Positions 24,499-33,411 of a stretch of 46,035 nucleotides of DNA are shown piece after piece. Source of the DNA: an uncultured Eubacterium sp. (GTDB lineage: Bacteria; Bacillota; Clostridia; Lachnospirales; Lachnospiraceae); the NCBI GenBank assembly GCA_910586445.1, contig CAJUHV010000030.1:1-46035 (forward strand), written 5' to 3'. Numbering within the stretch: the stretch's first letter is position 1; the number at the start of each line of letters is the position of its first letter. Both the position numbers and the translations under genes were made by a program. The notes beneath the pieces are model-generated. The model did no database searches. It had not been told where the DNA came from and worked only from the letters and a program-made list of their open reading frames with translations.

Positions 24499-25038
24499 AT
24501 GTCACGTATAGGTAGAATGCCAATCGCGGTTCCGGCAGGTGTAACTGTTGAGATTGCAGAAAATAATAAAGTAACTGTAAAGGGCCCGAAAGGGGAACTG
24601 AGCAGGGTGCTGCCGTCTGAAATGGAAATCAAGCAGGAAGACGGGCATGTATTGGTTGCTAGGCCAAACGACTTAAAGAAAATGAAATCCTTGCATGGTC
24701 TGACAAGGACTTTGATATATAATATGGTAGTCGGCGTTACAGAAGGCTATACAAAGCAGCTGGAAGTAAACGGCGTAGGCTACAGAGCTTCAAAAGCAGG
24801 CAATAAGCTGACACTGAACCTGGGTTATTCACATCCGGTTATTATGGAAGATCCAGACGGCATTGAGTCTGCCGTAGAAGGCAATAAAATCACCATCAAA
24901 GGTATCGACAAAGAAAAGGTAGGCCAATATGCGGCTGAAATCAGAGATAAAAGAAGACCTGAACCATATAAGGGCAAAGGTATTAAATATATTGATGAAG
25001 TTATTAGGCGTAAAGTTGGTAAGACTGGCAAGAAATAA
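24499..25038 (+). CDS. rplF: 50S ribosomal protein L6
   Basis: A 179-residue two-domain protein near the sarcin-ricin loop. MSRIGRMPIAVPAGV, VKGPKGELSR, the central GVGYRA and the C-terminal RRPEPYKGKGIKYIDEVIRRKVGKTGKK are typical. Confidence 0.98.
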   Translation: MSRIGRMPIAVPAGVTVEIAENNKVTVKGPKGELSRVLPSEMEIKQEDGHVLVARPNDLKKMKSLHGLTRTLIYNMVVGVTEGYTKQLEVNGVGYRASKAGNKLTLNLGYSHPVIMEDPDGIESAVEGNKITIKGIDKEKVGQYAAEIRDKRRPEPYKGKGIKYIDEVIRRKVGKTGKK

Positions 25039-25056
25039 TGAAAGGGGTGTCAAAAG

Positions 25057-25425
25057 ATGGTTAGGAAGGAATCAAGAGCTAAGGTTCGTTTAAATAAACA
25101 CAGAAGACTGCGCAATCGCATTTCTGGAACACCGGAAAGACCGCGTCTGGCTGTTTTTAGAAGTAATAATCATATGTACGCTCAGATTATTGACGATACA
25201 GCCGGTAATACCCTTGTTTCTGCTTCTACTCTGGATAAGGATATAAAAGGAGCAGTAGAAAAGACTAATAACGTGGATGCAGCAGCGCAGGTAGGTACTG
25301 TAATTGCTAAAAAAGCACTGGAAAAAGGTATTACGACGGTTGTATTTGACAGGGGCGGATATATTTATCATGGCAAAGTACAGGCTCTGGCAGATGCGGC
25401 CAGAGAAGCTGGTTTAACATTCTAA
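25057..25425 (+). CDS. rplR: 50S ribosomal protein L18
   Basis: A 122-residue 5S rRNA binder. RLNKHRRLRNRISGTPERPRLAVFRSNNHMYAQIIDD and the C-terminal FDRGGYIYHGKVQALADAAREAGLTF are conserved. Confidence 0.98.
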   Translation: MVRKESRAKVRLNKHRRLRNRISGTPERPRLAVFRSNNHMYAQIIDDTAGNTLVSASTLDKDIKGAVEKTNNVDAAAQVGTVIAKKALEKGITTVVFDRGGYIYHGKVQALADAAREAGLTF

Positions 25426-25443
25426 GTAGGAGGAAACATTTAC

Positions 25444-25953
25444 ATGAAACGTGAAATAATTGATGCTAGTCAGTTAGAGTTAACAGAAAACGTTGTAGCA
25501 ATCAAACGTGTCACGAAAGTTGTAAAGGGTGGACGTAACATGCGCTTTTCAGCTTTAGTAGTTGTTGGTGACAGCAACGGACATGTAGGCGCAGGAATGG
25601 GTAAAGCAGCTGAAATTCCCGAGGCAATCCGCAAGGGCAAGGAAGATGCTATGAAAAAGCTCATTACTGTGAAATTGGATGACAATAAGAGTATTACACA
25701 TGATATTCAGGGCAAGCATACAGGTGCATCTGTACTGCTGAAGAGGTCTCCAGAAGGTACTGGTATTATCGCCGGCGGCCCTGCACGAAGCGTATGCGAG
25801 TTAGCAGGCATCAAGAATATCCGTACAAAATCATTAGGATCTAACAACAAGCAGAATGTTGTGCTTGCTACAATTTCTGCTCTGGCTCAGTTAAAATCTC
25901 CAGAAGAAGTTGCGAGACTACGCGGCAAATCCGTGGAAGAAATCCTAGGTTAG
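25444..25953 (+). CDS. rpsE: 30S ribosomal protein S5
   Basis: A 169-residue decoding-fidelity protein. VVKGGRNMRFSALVVVGD and GHVGAGMGKAAEIPEAIRKG form the dsRNA-binding domain; the C-terminal IAGGPARSVCELAGIKNIRTKSLGS follows. Confidence 0.98.
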   Translation: MKREIIDASQLELTENVVAIKRVTKVVKGGRNMRFSALVVVGDSNGHVGAGMGKAAEIPEAIRKGKEDAMKKLITVKLDDNKSITHDIQGKHTGASVLLKRSPEGTGIIAGGPARSVCELAGIKNIRTKSLGSNNKQNVVLATISALAQLKSPEEVARLRGKSVEEILG

Positions 25954-25963
25954 GAGGCATAAA

Positions 25964-26155
25964 ATGGCAGATAAAATGTTAAAAGTAACACTGGTAAGAT
26001 CTAAAATCGGCTCAGTGCCGAGAAACCGCAAGATCATTGAATCCATGGGATTTCGTAAGTTAAATCAGACGAAGACGTTCCCGGATAATGAATGTACAAA
26101 AGGTGCGCTCCGCAAGATTGCACCATATGTAAAAGTAGAAGAAGTAGAAATTTAG
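25964..26155 (+). CDS. rpmD: 50S ribosomal protein L30
   Basis: A 63-residue protein. KVTLVRSKIGSVPRNRKIIESMGFRKLNQT is the standard opening. GGAGG lies ahead of the start. Confidence 0.97.
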   Translation: MADKMLKVTLVRSKIGSVPRNRKIIESMGFRKLNQTKTFPDNECTKGALRKIAPYVKVEEVEI

Positions 26156-26171
26156 ATAAGGAGGTGTCAGA

Positions 26172-26609
26172 ATGGACTTATCAAACTTAAAGGCTGCAGC
26201 AGGTTCCAGAAAAGATAGGTTTAGAAAAGGACGCGGACATGGTTCAGGAAACGGCAAGACAGCCGGAAAAGGACACAAAGGCCAGAAGGCTCGTTCTGGA
26301 GCACCTAGGCCGGGATTTGAAGGCGGCCAGATGCCATTATACAGAAGATTACCAAAGAGGGGCTTTAAGAATATCAATTCTAAGATCATCGTTGGGATCA
26401 ATGTATCAGAACTTGAGAGATTTGAAAATGATTCTACGGTGACAATTGATATGCTGATTGAGAATAGAATCGTTAAAAATCCAAGAGATGGCGTCAAAAT
26501 TCTTGGAAATGGAGAATTAACCAAGAAGCTTACAGTACAGGCCAATGCTTTCAGCGCTGGTGCAAAAGAAAAGATTGAAGCTCTTGGTGGAAAAGCAGAG
26601 GTGATCTAA
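26172..26609 (+). CDS. rplO: 50S ribosomal protein L15
   Basis: A 145-residue late assembly protein. The glycine-rich N-terminus GRGHGSGNGKTAGKGHKGQKARSG and the motif FEGGQMPLYRRLPKRGF are diagnostic. The stop shares a base with the start of secY. Confidence 0.98.
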   Translation: MDLSNLKAAAGSRKDRFRKGRGHGSGNGKTAGKGHKGQKARSGAPRPGFEGGQMPLYRRLPKRGFKNINSKIIVGINVSELERFENDSTVTIDMLIENRIVKNPRDGVKILGNGELTKKLTVQANAFSAGAKEKIEALGGKAEVI

Positions 26610-27925
26610 TGTTTCAGACACTTCGTAGTGCGTTTAAAGTTAAGGAAATCCGTGACAGGCTGGTGTATACATTTTTAATGATGATTGTTATCCGTTTAGG
26701 ATCACAGCTGCCTTGTCCGGGCATTGATTCCGCATTATTTGCAGAATGGTTTAACTCACAGACAAATGGTGCATTTAACTTTTTCGATGCAATTACCGGC
26801 GGTTCGTTCAATGAGATGTCTGTTTTCGCGTTGAGCATCACGCCGTATATTACTTCTTCCATCATCATGCAGCTGCTTACGATTGCGATTCCAAAGCTGG
26901 AAGAAATGCAGCGTGACGGTGAGGATGGCAGAAAGAAAATAGCAAGCATTACACGATATGTGACAGTCGCACTGGCATTAATCGAATCAATTGCAATGTC
27001 AATTGGTTTTGGAAGAATGGGATATCTGACAGACTTCAGTGCATTTTCTGTAATTCAGATCGTCTGCATACTGACTGCAGGTTCTGCAGTGCTGATGTGG
27101 ATCGGCGAGCAGATTACGGAAAAGGGTGTAGGAAATGGTATTTCAATCGTATTAGTAATCAATATCGTATCCCGTATCCCGGCGGACATGTCCATACTGT
27201 ACGATCAGTTTGTAAAGAATCAAAAGATTGCCAGAGGAGTGCTTGCAGCAGTGATTATTCTGGCAGTTATCCTGCTGACAGTTATATTTGTTATCCTGCT
27301 GCAGGATGCAGAACGCAAAATTCCAGTACAGTATTCAAAGAAGATTCAAGGCAGAAAGACGGTAGGCGGACAGAGTTCGTTTATTCCGTTAAAGGTGAAT
27401 ACAGGCGGTGTAATTCCGATTATCTTTGCACAGTCCATTATGGAGTTCCCGGTCGTAATCTGCGGCCTGCTCGGTGTGGACGGCGGCACAAGCATCGGTG
27501 GAAAAATATTAAAGGGACTGCAGCAGACTAACTGGTGCGACCCGTCAGACCCTGTACTATCTATTGGACTTGTAGTATATCTGATTCTGGTTATCGCTTT
27601 TGCATATTTTTACACTTCTATTACCTTCAATCCGCTTGAGATTGCAGATAATATGAAAAAGCAGGGCGGATTTATTCCAGGCATAAGGCCGGGCAAGCCG
27701 ACCAGCGAATACCTGACAAAGATTTTAAACTATATTGTATTTATCGGCGCAGTAGGACTGTCGATCTGTGCAATTGTTCCGATTTTCTTTAACGGGGTAT
27801 TTAATGCACGTGTTTCTTTCGGCGGCACTTCAATTATCATTATTGTCGGTGTTGTGATTGAGACAATCAAACAGATTGAGTCTAGGATGGTTGTTCGCTA
27901 TTATAAAGGTTTTTTAAGTGAATAA
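26609..27925 (+). CDS. secY: Protein translocase channel subunit SecY
   Basis: The 438-residue pore of the Sec machinery, with ten predicted membrane helices. RLGSQLPCPGID at the first loop, GGSFNEMSVFALSITPYITSSIIMQLL (plug and lateral gate region), GEQITEKGVGNGISIVLVINIV, and the cytoplasmic ribosome-binding loop PVQYSKKIQGRKTVGGQSSFIPLKVN are present. It starts at the last base of the rplO stop. A weak hairpin follows, and the adk leader of 245 bases. Confidence 0.98.
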   Translation: MFQTLRSAFKVKEIRDRLVYTFLMMIVIRLGSQLPCPGIDSALFAEWFNSQTNGAFNFFDAITGGSFNEMSVFALSITPYITSSIIMQLLTIAIPKLEEMQRDGEDGRKKIASITRYVTVALALIESIAMSIGFGRMGYLTDFSAFSVIQIVCILTAGSAVLMWIGEQITEKGVGNGISIVLVINIVSRIPADMSILYDQFVKNQKIARGVLAAVIILAVILLTVIFVILLQDAERKIPVQYSKKIQGRKTVGGQSSFIPLKVNTGGVIPIIFAQSIMEFPVVICGLLGVDGGTSIGGKILKGLQQTNWCDPSDPVLSIGLVVYLILVIAFAYFYTSITFNPLEIADNMKKQGGFIPGIRPGKPTSEYLTKILNYIVFIGAVGLSICAIVPIFFNGVFNARVSFGGTSIIIIVGVVIETIKQIESRMVVRYYKGFLSE

Positions 27926-27936
27926 GGATACAGGGG

Positions 27937-27967
27937 GATACAGTTTCGGCTGTATCTCTCTTTGTAT
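27937..27967 (+). terminator. Weak hairpin after secY (possible attenuator)
   Basis: A 7-bp stem (GATACAG, 27937-27943, with CTGTATC, 27950-27956), loop TTTCGG, then TCTCTTTGT. The interrupted T-tract suggests partial termination or a processing signal between secY and adk. Confidence 0.45.
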
Positions 27968-28170
27968 TATGCTGGGATAATTGTATGGCAAATTATAAAA
28001 GTTTACAGTAGAAAAATATCCCAGTTTATGTTATTGTGATAATGTATGATATCAGGCAGCTGGTTTTATGAATTGTGCCGCTGACGCACAGTTTCAGGCT
28101 GAATTTAAAAGAGCGGCATGAAGCGGTTAGATAAAATGCTGTTGCAGAAGAGTTAGGAGGATTAAGTTTT

Positions 28171-28815
28171 ATGAAAATTATTATGCTGGGCGCGCCGGGC
28201 GCAGGAAAAGGTACACAGGCAAAGAGGATCGCAGAGAAATATTCGATTCCGCATATTTCTACAGGCGACATTTTCCGGGCAAATATAAAAAACGGCACAG
28301 ATCTGGGAAAGAAAGCAAAAGAATATATGGACCAGGGGTTATTAGTGCCGGATGAGCTGACCTGTGATCTGGTTATGGACCGTATTCAGCAGGATGACTG
28401 CAAAAACGGATTTGTTCTGGACGGTTTCCCACGTACAATTCCGCAGGCAGAAGCACTGGACGGAGCATTAAACAAAATCGGGCAGAAGATGGATTTTGCC
28501 GTAGATGTAGATGTGCCGGATGAGAATATCGTAAACCGCATGAGCGGACGCAGGGCATGTTTAAGCTGCGGTGCTACTTATCATGTGGAGTTTAATCCGA
28601 CAAAGGCAGATGGGATCTGCGATGCCTGCGGCGCACAGACTGTTTTAAGGGATGATGATAAGCCGGAGACGGTTCAGAAGCGCCTGACTGTTTATCATGA
28701 TCAGACACAGCCGCTGATTGATTATTATAAGAATCAGGGGATCTTAAAATCAGTAGATGGTACGCAGCCGATGGATAGCGTGTTTGATGCTATTGTAGGG
28801 ATACTGGGAGCGTAA
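28171..28815 (+). CDS. adk: Adenylate kinase with zinc-binding lid
   Basis: It interconverts ATP, ADP and AMP. The 214-residue long form has P-loop GAPGAGKGTQAKR, HISTGDIFR, the LDGFPRT AMP-binding segment and a lid with four Cys (CxxC at 130/133, and CDAC at about 150/153), a zinc-binding lid common in Gram-positive adenylate kinases. AGGAGG ahead of the start. Confidence 0.97.
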   Translation: MKIIMLGAPGAGKGTQAKRIAEKYSIPHISTGDIFRANIKNGTDLGKKAKEYMDQGLLVPDELTCDLVMDRIQQDDCKNGFVLDGFPRTIPQAEALDGALNKIGQKMDFAVDVDVPDENIVNRMSGRRACLSCGATYHVEFNPTKADGICDACGAQTVLRDDDKPETVQKRLTVYHDQTQPLIDYYKNQGILKSVDGTQPMDSVFDAIVGILGA

Positions 28816-28818
28816 GCA

Positions 28819-29688
28819 ATGCGGGCAGCTGTCAAATCTGCAAAAGAAATAGAACTGATGCGGGCAGCGGGCAGGATCTTGGGCAGGGTTCATAAAGAAC
28901 TGGCTGCAGAGATTGAGCCTGGTATGTCTACTCTGGACATTGACCGTATCTGCGAGGAGTTAATACGGAGTTATGGATGCATTCCTTCGTTTTTAAACTA
29001 TCAGGGATTTCCCGCTTCTGTCTGCGTATCCGTAAATGATGAGGTGGTTCATGGGATTCCAAAGAAGGACCGTATAGTAAAGGAAGGCGATATTGTCAGC
29101 CTTGATACAGGAGTAATATATAAAGGGTATCAGTCAGATGCTGCGAGAACGATCGGTATCGGCTCGATATCAAAACAGGCAGCAGACCTGATCGAGCATA
29201 CAAAGCTTAGTTTTTTTGCAGGAATGCGGTATGCAAGGGCAGGGGGACGTCTTTTTGATATCTCATCAGCCATTGGGAACTATGCACAGAACCATGGGTA
29301 TGGCGTAGTGCGTGATCTGGTGGGGCACGGCATTGGAAGGCATATGCACGAGCCGCCGGAAATCCCGAATTATCCGCAGCGCTTTCGGGGAATGCGGCTG
29401 TTGTCAGGAATGACGCTTGCAGTGGAACCGATGATCAATATCGGCACATGGCGGGTCAGATGGCAGGATAATGGCTGGACCGCAGTGACCGCTGACGGCT
29501 CTTTATCTGCTCATTATGAAAATACGATCCTGATTACGGCAGCCGGGCCGGAGTTTTTATCGGTGACAGAGGAAGAGGAAAGGCAATTAAATCAAATAGC
29601 TGCGGCGCAGCCTATGGTGAAATGTAAAAATCCTATATTGAAAGTAAATGAATGGAGGAATGGAAATGTCAAAAGCAGATGTAATTGA
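28819..29688 (+). CDS. map: Methionine aminopeptidase with C-terminal extension
   Basis: It removes initiator methionine. The five metal ligands and catalytic histidine are in place: NDEVVHGIP (His), SLDTG and SDAARTIG (two Asp), GHGIGRHMHEPPEIPN (His), AVEPM and AHYENTI (two Glu). Length 289 residues versus the usual ~250: after the normal end (SVTEEEERQLNQ) there is a 35-residue tail with no recognised motif, and its last codons run over the start of infA. The gene starts 3 bases after adk stops. Confidence 0.95.
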   Translation: MRAAVKSAKEIELMRAAGRILGRVHKELAAEIEPGMSTLDIDRICEELIRSYGCIPSFLNYQGFPASVCVSVNDEVVHGIPKKDRIVKEGDIVSLDTGVIYKGYQSDAARTIGIGSISKQAADLIEHTKLSFFAGMRYARAGGRLFDISSAIGNYAQNHGYGVVRDLVGHGIGRHMHEPPEIPNYPQRFRGMRLLSGMTLAVEPMINIGTWRVRWQDNGWTAVTADGSLSAHYENTILITAAGPEFLSVTEEEERQLNQIAAAQPMVKCKNPILKVNEWRNGNVKSRCN

Positions 29689-29884
29689 AGTAGAAGGAAA
29701 GGTAGTGGAAAAGCTGCCGAATGCAATGTTTCAGGTAGAGTTGGAAAATGGGCACCAGATTCTTGCCCATATCAGCGGAAAACTGCGCATGAATTTTATA
29801 CGTATTCTGCCGGGTGATAAGGTGACAATCGAAATGTCTCCATATGACCTGACAAAGGGACGCATTATCTGGAGAGATAAATAA
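29666..29884 (+). CDS. infA: Translation initiation factor IF-1
   Basis: A 72-residue S1-fold protein: MSKADVIEVEGKVVEKLPNAMFQVELENGHQILAHISGKLRMNFIRILPGDKVTIEMSPYDLTKGRI is the whole conserved core, so no part is missing. I use the ATG at 29666; its GGAATGG/GGAGG-type site lies inside map, and the two genes overlap by 23 bases. A strong terminator follows, and rpmJ is not behind it. Confidence 0.98.
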   Translation: MSKADVIEVEGKVVEKLPNAMFQVELENGHQILAHISGKLRMNFIRILPGDKVTIEMSPYDLTKGRIIWRDK

Positions 29885-29911
29885 TCCGGTCTTTGGTGCA
29901 GGAAATTAAGC

Positions 29912-29950
29912 GGGCTGTGTTGGAAGTATAATTCCGAACAGCCCTTTTTT
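29912..29950 (+). terminator. Strong Rho-independent terminator ending the ribosomal operon
   Basis: Stem of about 13 bp (GGGCTGT plus TTGGAA pairing with TTCCGAACAGCCC, with one bulge and a G-U pair), then six T. It falls 28 bases after the infA stop. Confidence 0.92.
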
Positions 29951-30167
29951 GCTGGAACCTTAAAGACAGGCGGTTCTGCGGCAGGGTGCGATTTAACTGG
30001 CGGCATATTTTGTGCTTTCATTTTACATTCGAATATGGTAAAATATAAAAAATGTGTAAACAATTGTAAGATTTGGCATTGCAAGCTAAGAAAAAGTCCG
30101 CGTCAATACAGTGAGAGTCTGTTCGATTACGAGATGACGGCATACAGATGAGAAGGAAAACAAACAT

Positions 30168-32051
30168 ATGGAAGGTTTTACACTAATATTATCTCTATTG
30201 AGCGGCGTGGCATTATTTTTATTCGGCATGTCTTTGATGGGAGATGGGTTAAAGAAGGCAGCCGGAGAAAAATTGGAGCTTATTTTATATAAGCTGACCA
30301 ATACACCGTTAAAAGGCATTATGCTTGGTATGGCAGTTACGGCGATCATACAGTCGTCATCGGCTACCACGGTCATGGTGGTCGGATTTGTCAATGCCGG
30401 GATGATGAAGGTGGCGCAGGCGATCGGAATTATCATGGGCGCAAATATCGGCACGAGCATTACGGGATGGATTCTGTGCCTGTCTTATATTGAAGGGACG
30501 GGCGGCATCGCGCAGCTGTTATCTACGGCTACAATTTCATCAGTAGTAGCAGTAGTCGGAATTACATTTAAGATGTTTGTAAAAAAGTCATCTTACCGTA
30601 ATATCGGGGATATTATGCTGGGTTTTTCTATTTTAATGGTGGGCATGCAGACTATGAGCAGTGCAGTATCACCGTTAAAGAGTAATGAGCATTTTGTACA
30701 TGCGCTTACGATGTTTAGCAATCCATTTATGGGTATTTTAGTCGGAATCTTATTTACAGCCGTGCTGCAGAGTGCCTCGGCTTCTGTCGGCATTATGCAG
30801 GCACTGTCCGTTACCGGCGGGATTACGTTTGCAGCTGCGCTGCCGATTACAATGGGTATCGGTGTCGGAGCGGCATGTCCGGTGCTGTTATCTTCGATCG
30901 GTACAAATAAAAACGGCAGGAGGACAGCACTCATTTACCTGATCAATGATCTGTTCGGCATGCTGTTCTGGTCAGTAGTCTTTTATACAGTCAATGCTTT
31001 TGTGCAGTTTGAATTTATGGGCATGGTGATGAGTCCGATACGGATTGCTTTAATGAATACCGTATTTCGTATGGCGACAATCATTGTCTTATGCCCTTTT
31101 ATAAAGACAATCGAAAAGACGGTATTCTTATTGATCAAGGACAGCGAGGAGGATAAAGAAGATCAGGCAGATTTTGATCTGCTGGAGGAGCGTTTTCTGG
31201 CATATCCGCCGCTTGCGATCGCGCAGAGCCATCAGGCAATGAACGGCATGGCAAGAAAAGTACAAAAAAATATCCGGTATTCCTTAGAGCTGCTGTCGGA
31301 GTATACAGAGGAAAAATTCAATCAGATACAGGAAAAAGAAAACCTGATCGATAAATATGAAGACAAGCTGGGCAGCTACCTTATGCAGCTGACCGGCCGT
31401 GAAATGACGGTTGCACAGAATACAGAGGTATCTAAGTTTTTACATACATTAAGCGATTTCGAAAGGCTCGGAGACCACGCCAGCAATATATCAAAAGTGG
31501 CGAACGAGCTGCATGAGAAGAGCTTTGATTTTTCAAAAGAAGGAAGATATGAGCTGGATGTTTTAGAATCCGCAGTATCCGAGATTGTCGAACTGACAGT
31601 TACATCTTTTATGGAAGATGACAGAAGGGCTGCAGCAAAGGTAGAACCGCTGCGTGAGCTGATCGGTATATTGTGTGACGAATTAAAGCTGCGCCATATA
31701 AAAAGGCTGCAGCATGGAAAATGTGAGCTGAAGCAGGGATTTGCGTTTAACGACCTGCTGGCAAATCTGGAGCGTATCGGAGCACACTGCTCGAACGTAG
31801 CAGTGGCAATGATTGAGCTGGGAGGATTTGCAGAATTTGACACACATGAATATATAAAGAGCATGAAAGAGCGCAAAAATGCGGATTATATCGCTTATTT
31901 TGAGGAATATGAAGAAAAGTATGATATTAACGGTTATAAAAAAGTGAAGATTAAAAAAGCGAAGAAAGAGGATGAGCCTAAGGGGAAGAAAAACAAACAG
32001 GATGAGGGCAAGAAGAAAGGCAGGCGTGTGAATAAGCGGCAGGGCAGCTGA
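30168..32051 (+). CDS. Na+/phosphate cotransporter with PhoU-like tail
   Basis: A 627-residue protein. Residues ~1-310 are the Na/Pi-cotransporter II-type membrane domain, with the two QSSS repeat motifs (IIQSSSATTVMVVGFVNAGM and VLQSASASVGIMQAL) and about eight helices. Residues ~345-560 form a PhoU-like helical bundle with the repeated pattern SDFERLGDHASNISKVA and LANLERIGAHCSNVA. The final ~35 residues are very lysine-rich. The architecture is a common Firmicutes transporter that imports phosphate, with the PhoU part likely metal-binding and regulatory. AAGGAAAA ahead of the start. Confidence 0.93.
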   Translation: MEGFTLILSLLSGVALFLFGMSLMGDGLKKAAGEKLELILYKLTNTPLKGIMLGMAVTAIIQSSSATTVMVVGFVNAGMMKVAQAIGIIMGANIGTSITGWILCLSYIEGTGGIAQLLSTATISSVVAVVGITFKMFVKKSSYRNIGDIMLGFSILMVGMQTMSSAVSPLKSNEHFVHALTMFSNPFMGILVGILFTAVLQSASASVGIMQALSVTGGITFAAALPITMGIGVGAACPVLLSSIGTNKNGRRTALIYLINDLFGMLFWSVVFYTVNAFVQFEFMGMVMSPIRIALMNTVFRMATIIVLCPFIKTIEKTVFLLIKDSEEDKEDQADFDLLEERFLAYPPLAIAQSHQAMNGMARKVQKNIRYSLELLSEYTEEKFNQIQEKENLIDKYEDKLGSYLMQLTGREMTVAQNTEVSKFLHTLSDFERLGDHASNISKVANELHEKSFDFSKEGRYELDVLESAVSEIVELTVTSFMEDDRRAAAKVEPLRELIGILCDELKLRHIKRLQHGKCELKQGFAFNDLLANLERIGAHCSNVAVAMIELGGFAEFDTHEYIKSMKERKNADYIAYFEEYEEKYDINGYKKVKIKKAKKEDEPKGKKNKQDEGKKKGRRVNKRQGS

Positions 32052-32119
32052 AGAGAATCGGGATAGAAGCAGACAATTAGAAAAAGGAATAGTCTAGAGA
32101 AGTTAAACGGTGATAAAAG

Positions 32120-33241
32120 ATGTATTTAATGTTAAGGAATACGGAAATCTTGTATTTTAATCTGGAGGATTTTGTGGTAGAGGTGATTCGTAATGATCTC
32201 CTTCCATTCTGTCTCCGGTCAAATATAAGGATTTCCACAAAGTTAAAGGATATATTACATAATGTGCAGGCAGTCAAGGATTATTTGAGCAGCAGGGTGC
32301 TGTCGCTGTCCAGGGATAATGCAAAGCAGATCTATGCAGCGTTTCAGATCCCTCAGGTGGATTCTATTGATAACAGGGTAAATATCTGCGTGAGCTGCAA
32401 GGGCGTATCGATCATAGACAGCTATTGGATAAAGGAAGATGATGAAATAACAGACTGGTCGAAGATTAATATCAGGCAGAACAAGCTGAGGGATATTATA
32501 GACCTGTCACTGACCGGATTCAGTCCAACGCTGACGACGAATCCGATCTGCCCGGAGCTGACGACAAAGGGCTTATTTCGCAAGGGATGGATTTATTTAG
32601 GTGACAGCCTGTATCTGCTGAAATCCGATAAAACGAATGATTATGTGAACACGAGAATGGAAATTTTAGCGTCTGAGATTTTAGAATGTTTTGAAAACGG
32701 GATCGAAAGCATTGTATATCTCAGCGATGTGAAAGAGACAGCCAGCGGTACGGCGTATGTCTCAATCTGCCAGAATTTTGTCAATGAAGAACATTCCTTT
32801 ATAGAGGCATGGGAAGTGATCGAGTACTGTAAAAGGCGAGGGATAGATTTCCGGGAATACTGTCTGGAACGATGGGGCAGTGAATTTGCGTGCATTCCTG
32901 TATTAGATTATATTATTATCAATACAGACCGGCATACTCAGAACTACGGATTTCTGATGAATAATGAAACAGGCGTGATTGAGCATCTTGCTCCGTTATT
33001 TGATTTTAACTGCGCGCTTGTGGCGGATTATTTTCAATGTGATGCCAGAGATACGCTCAGCCAGATGTTTAATACAAAGGAAACGCTGCGTGAACTCGCA
33101 TTTAAATTTTTGGAGTATACGGATCTCAAGTTTAATGAAGAAGCCTTTATTGCGATTGCAAAAAGCAAGAGCTATCAGGGACTGGAACATGTATTTGAAA
33201 GAATTTATGGCAGGATTCAAGAATTAGGAATTATAGAATAG
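32120..33241 (+). CDS. HipA-like serine/threonine kinase, no HipB partner
   Basis: A 373-residue protein whose C-terminal half resembles the HipA kinase fold: YLLKSDK (putative ATP lysine 168), IINTDRHTQNYGFL (catalytic loop, Asp280 and Asn285) and APLFDFNCAL (DFG-equivalent, Asp305). All three catalytic elements look intact. The N-terminal ~150 residues are not recognised. HipA phosphorylates glutamyl-tRNA synthetase and causes growth arrest; here there is no helix-turn-helix HipB antitoxin on either side, and the neighbours are the phosphate transporter (upstream, 68 bases) and the NDT-fused regulator. It is either an orphan kinase or a different signalling kinase. The ribosome binding site is weak (GGTGAT). 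Confidence 0.8.
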   Translation: MYLMLRNTEILYFNLEDFVVEVIRNDLLPFCLRSNIRISTKLKDILHNVQAVKDYLSSRVLSLSRDNAKQIYAAFQIPQVDSIDNRVNICVSCKGVSIIDSYWIKEDDEITDWSKINIRQNKLRDIIDLSLTGFSPTLTTNPICPELTTKGLFRKGWIYLGDSLYLLKSDKTNDYVNTRMEILASEILECFENGIESIVYLSDVKETASGTAYVSICQNFVNEEHSFIEAWEVIEYCKRRGIDFREYCLERWGSEFACIPVLDYIIINTDRHTQNYGFLMNNETGVIEHLAPLFDFNCALVADYFQCDARDTLSQMFNTKETLRELAFKFLEYTDLKFNEEAFIAIAKSKSYQGLEHVFERIYGRIQELGIIE

Positions 33242-33411
33242 GGTGTATTTTTTGGGATAAAAATTAAATATAAAGTTATTTTTAAGATGATATGGTTTGA
33301 AATGAAAGGTACAAAAGGGGATCTTATTTTCAAGCTGTATCATTTTTATTAAATTTTATAAACTATTATTATAGAGATAACTAAGAATTCAAGAGGGAGC
33401 GTGAACGAAAA

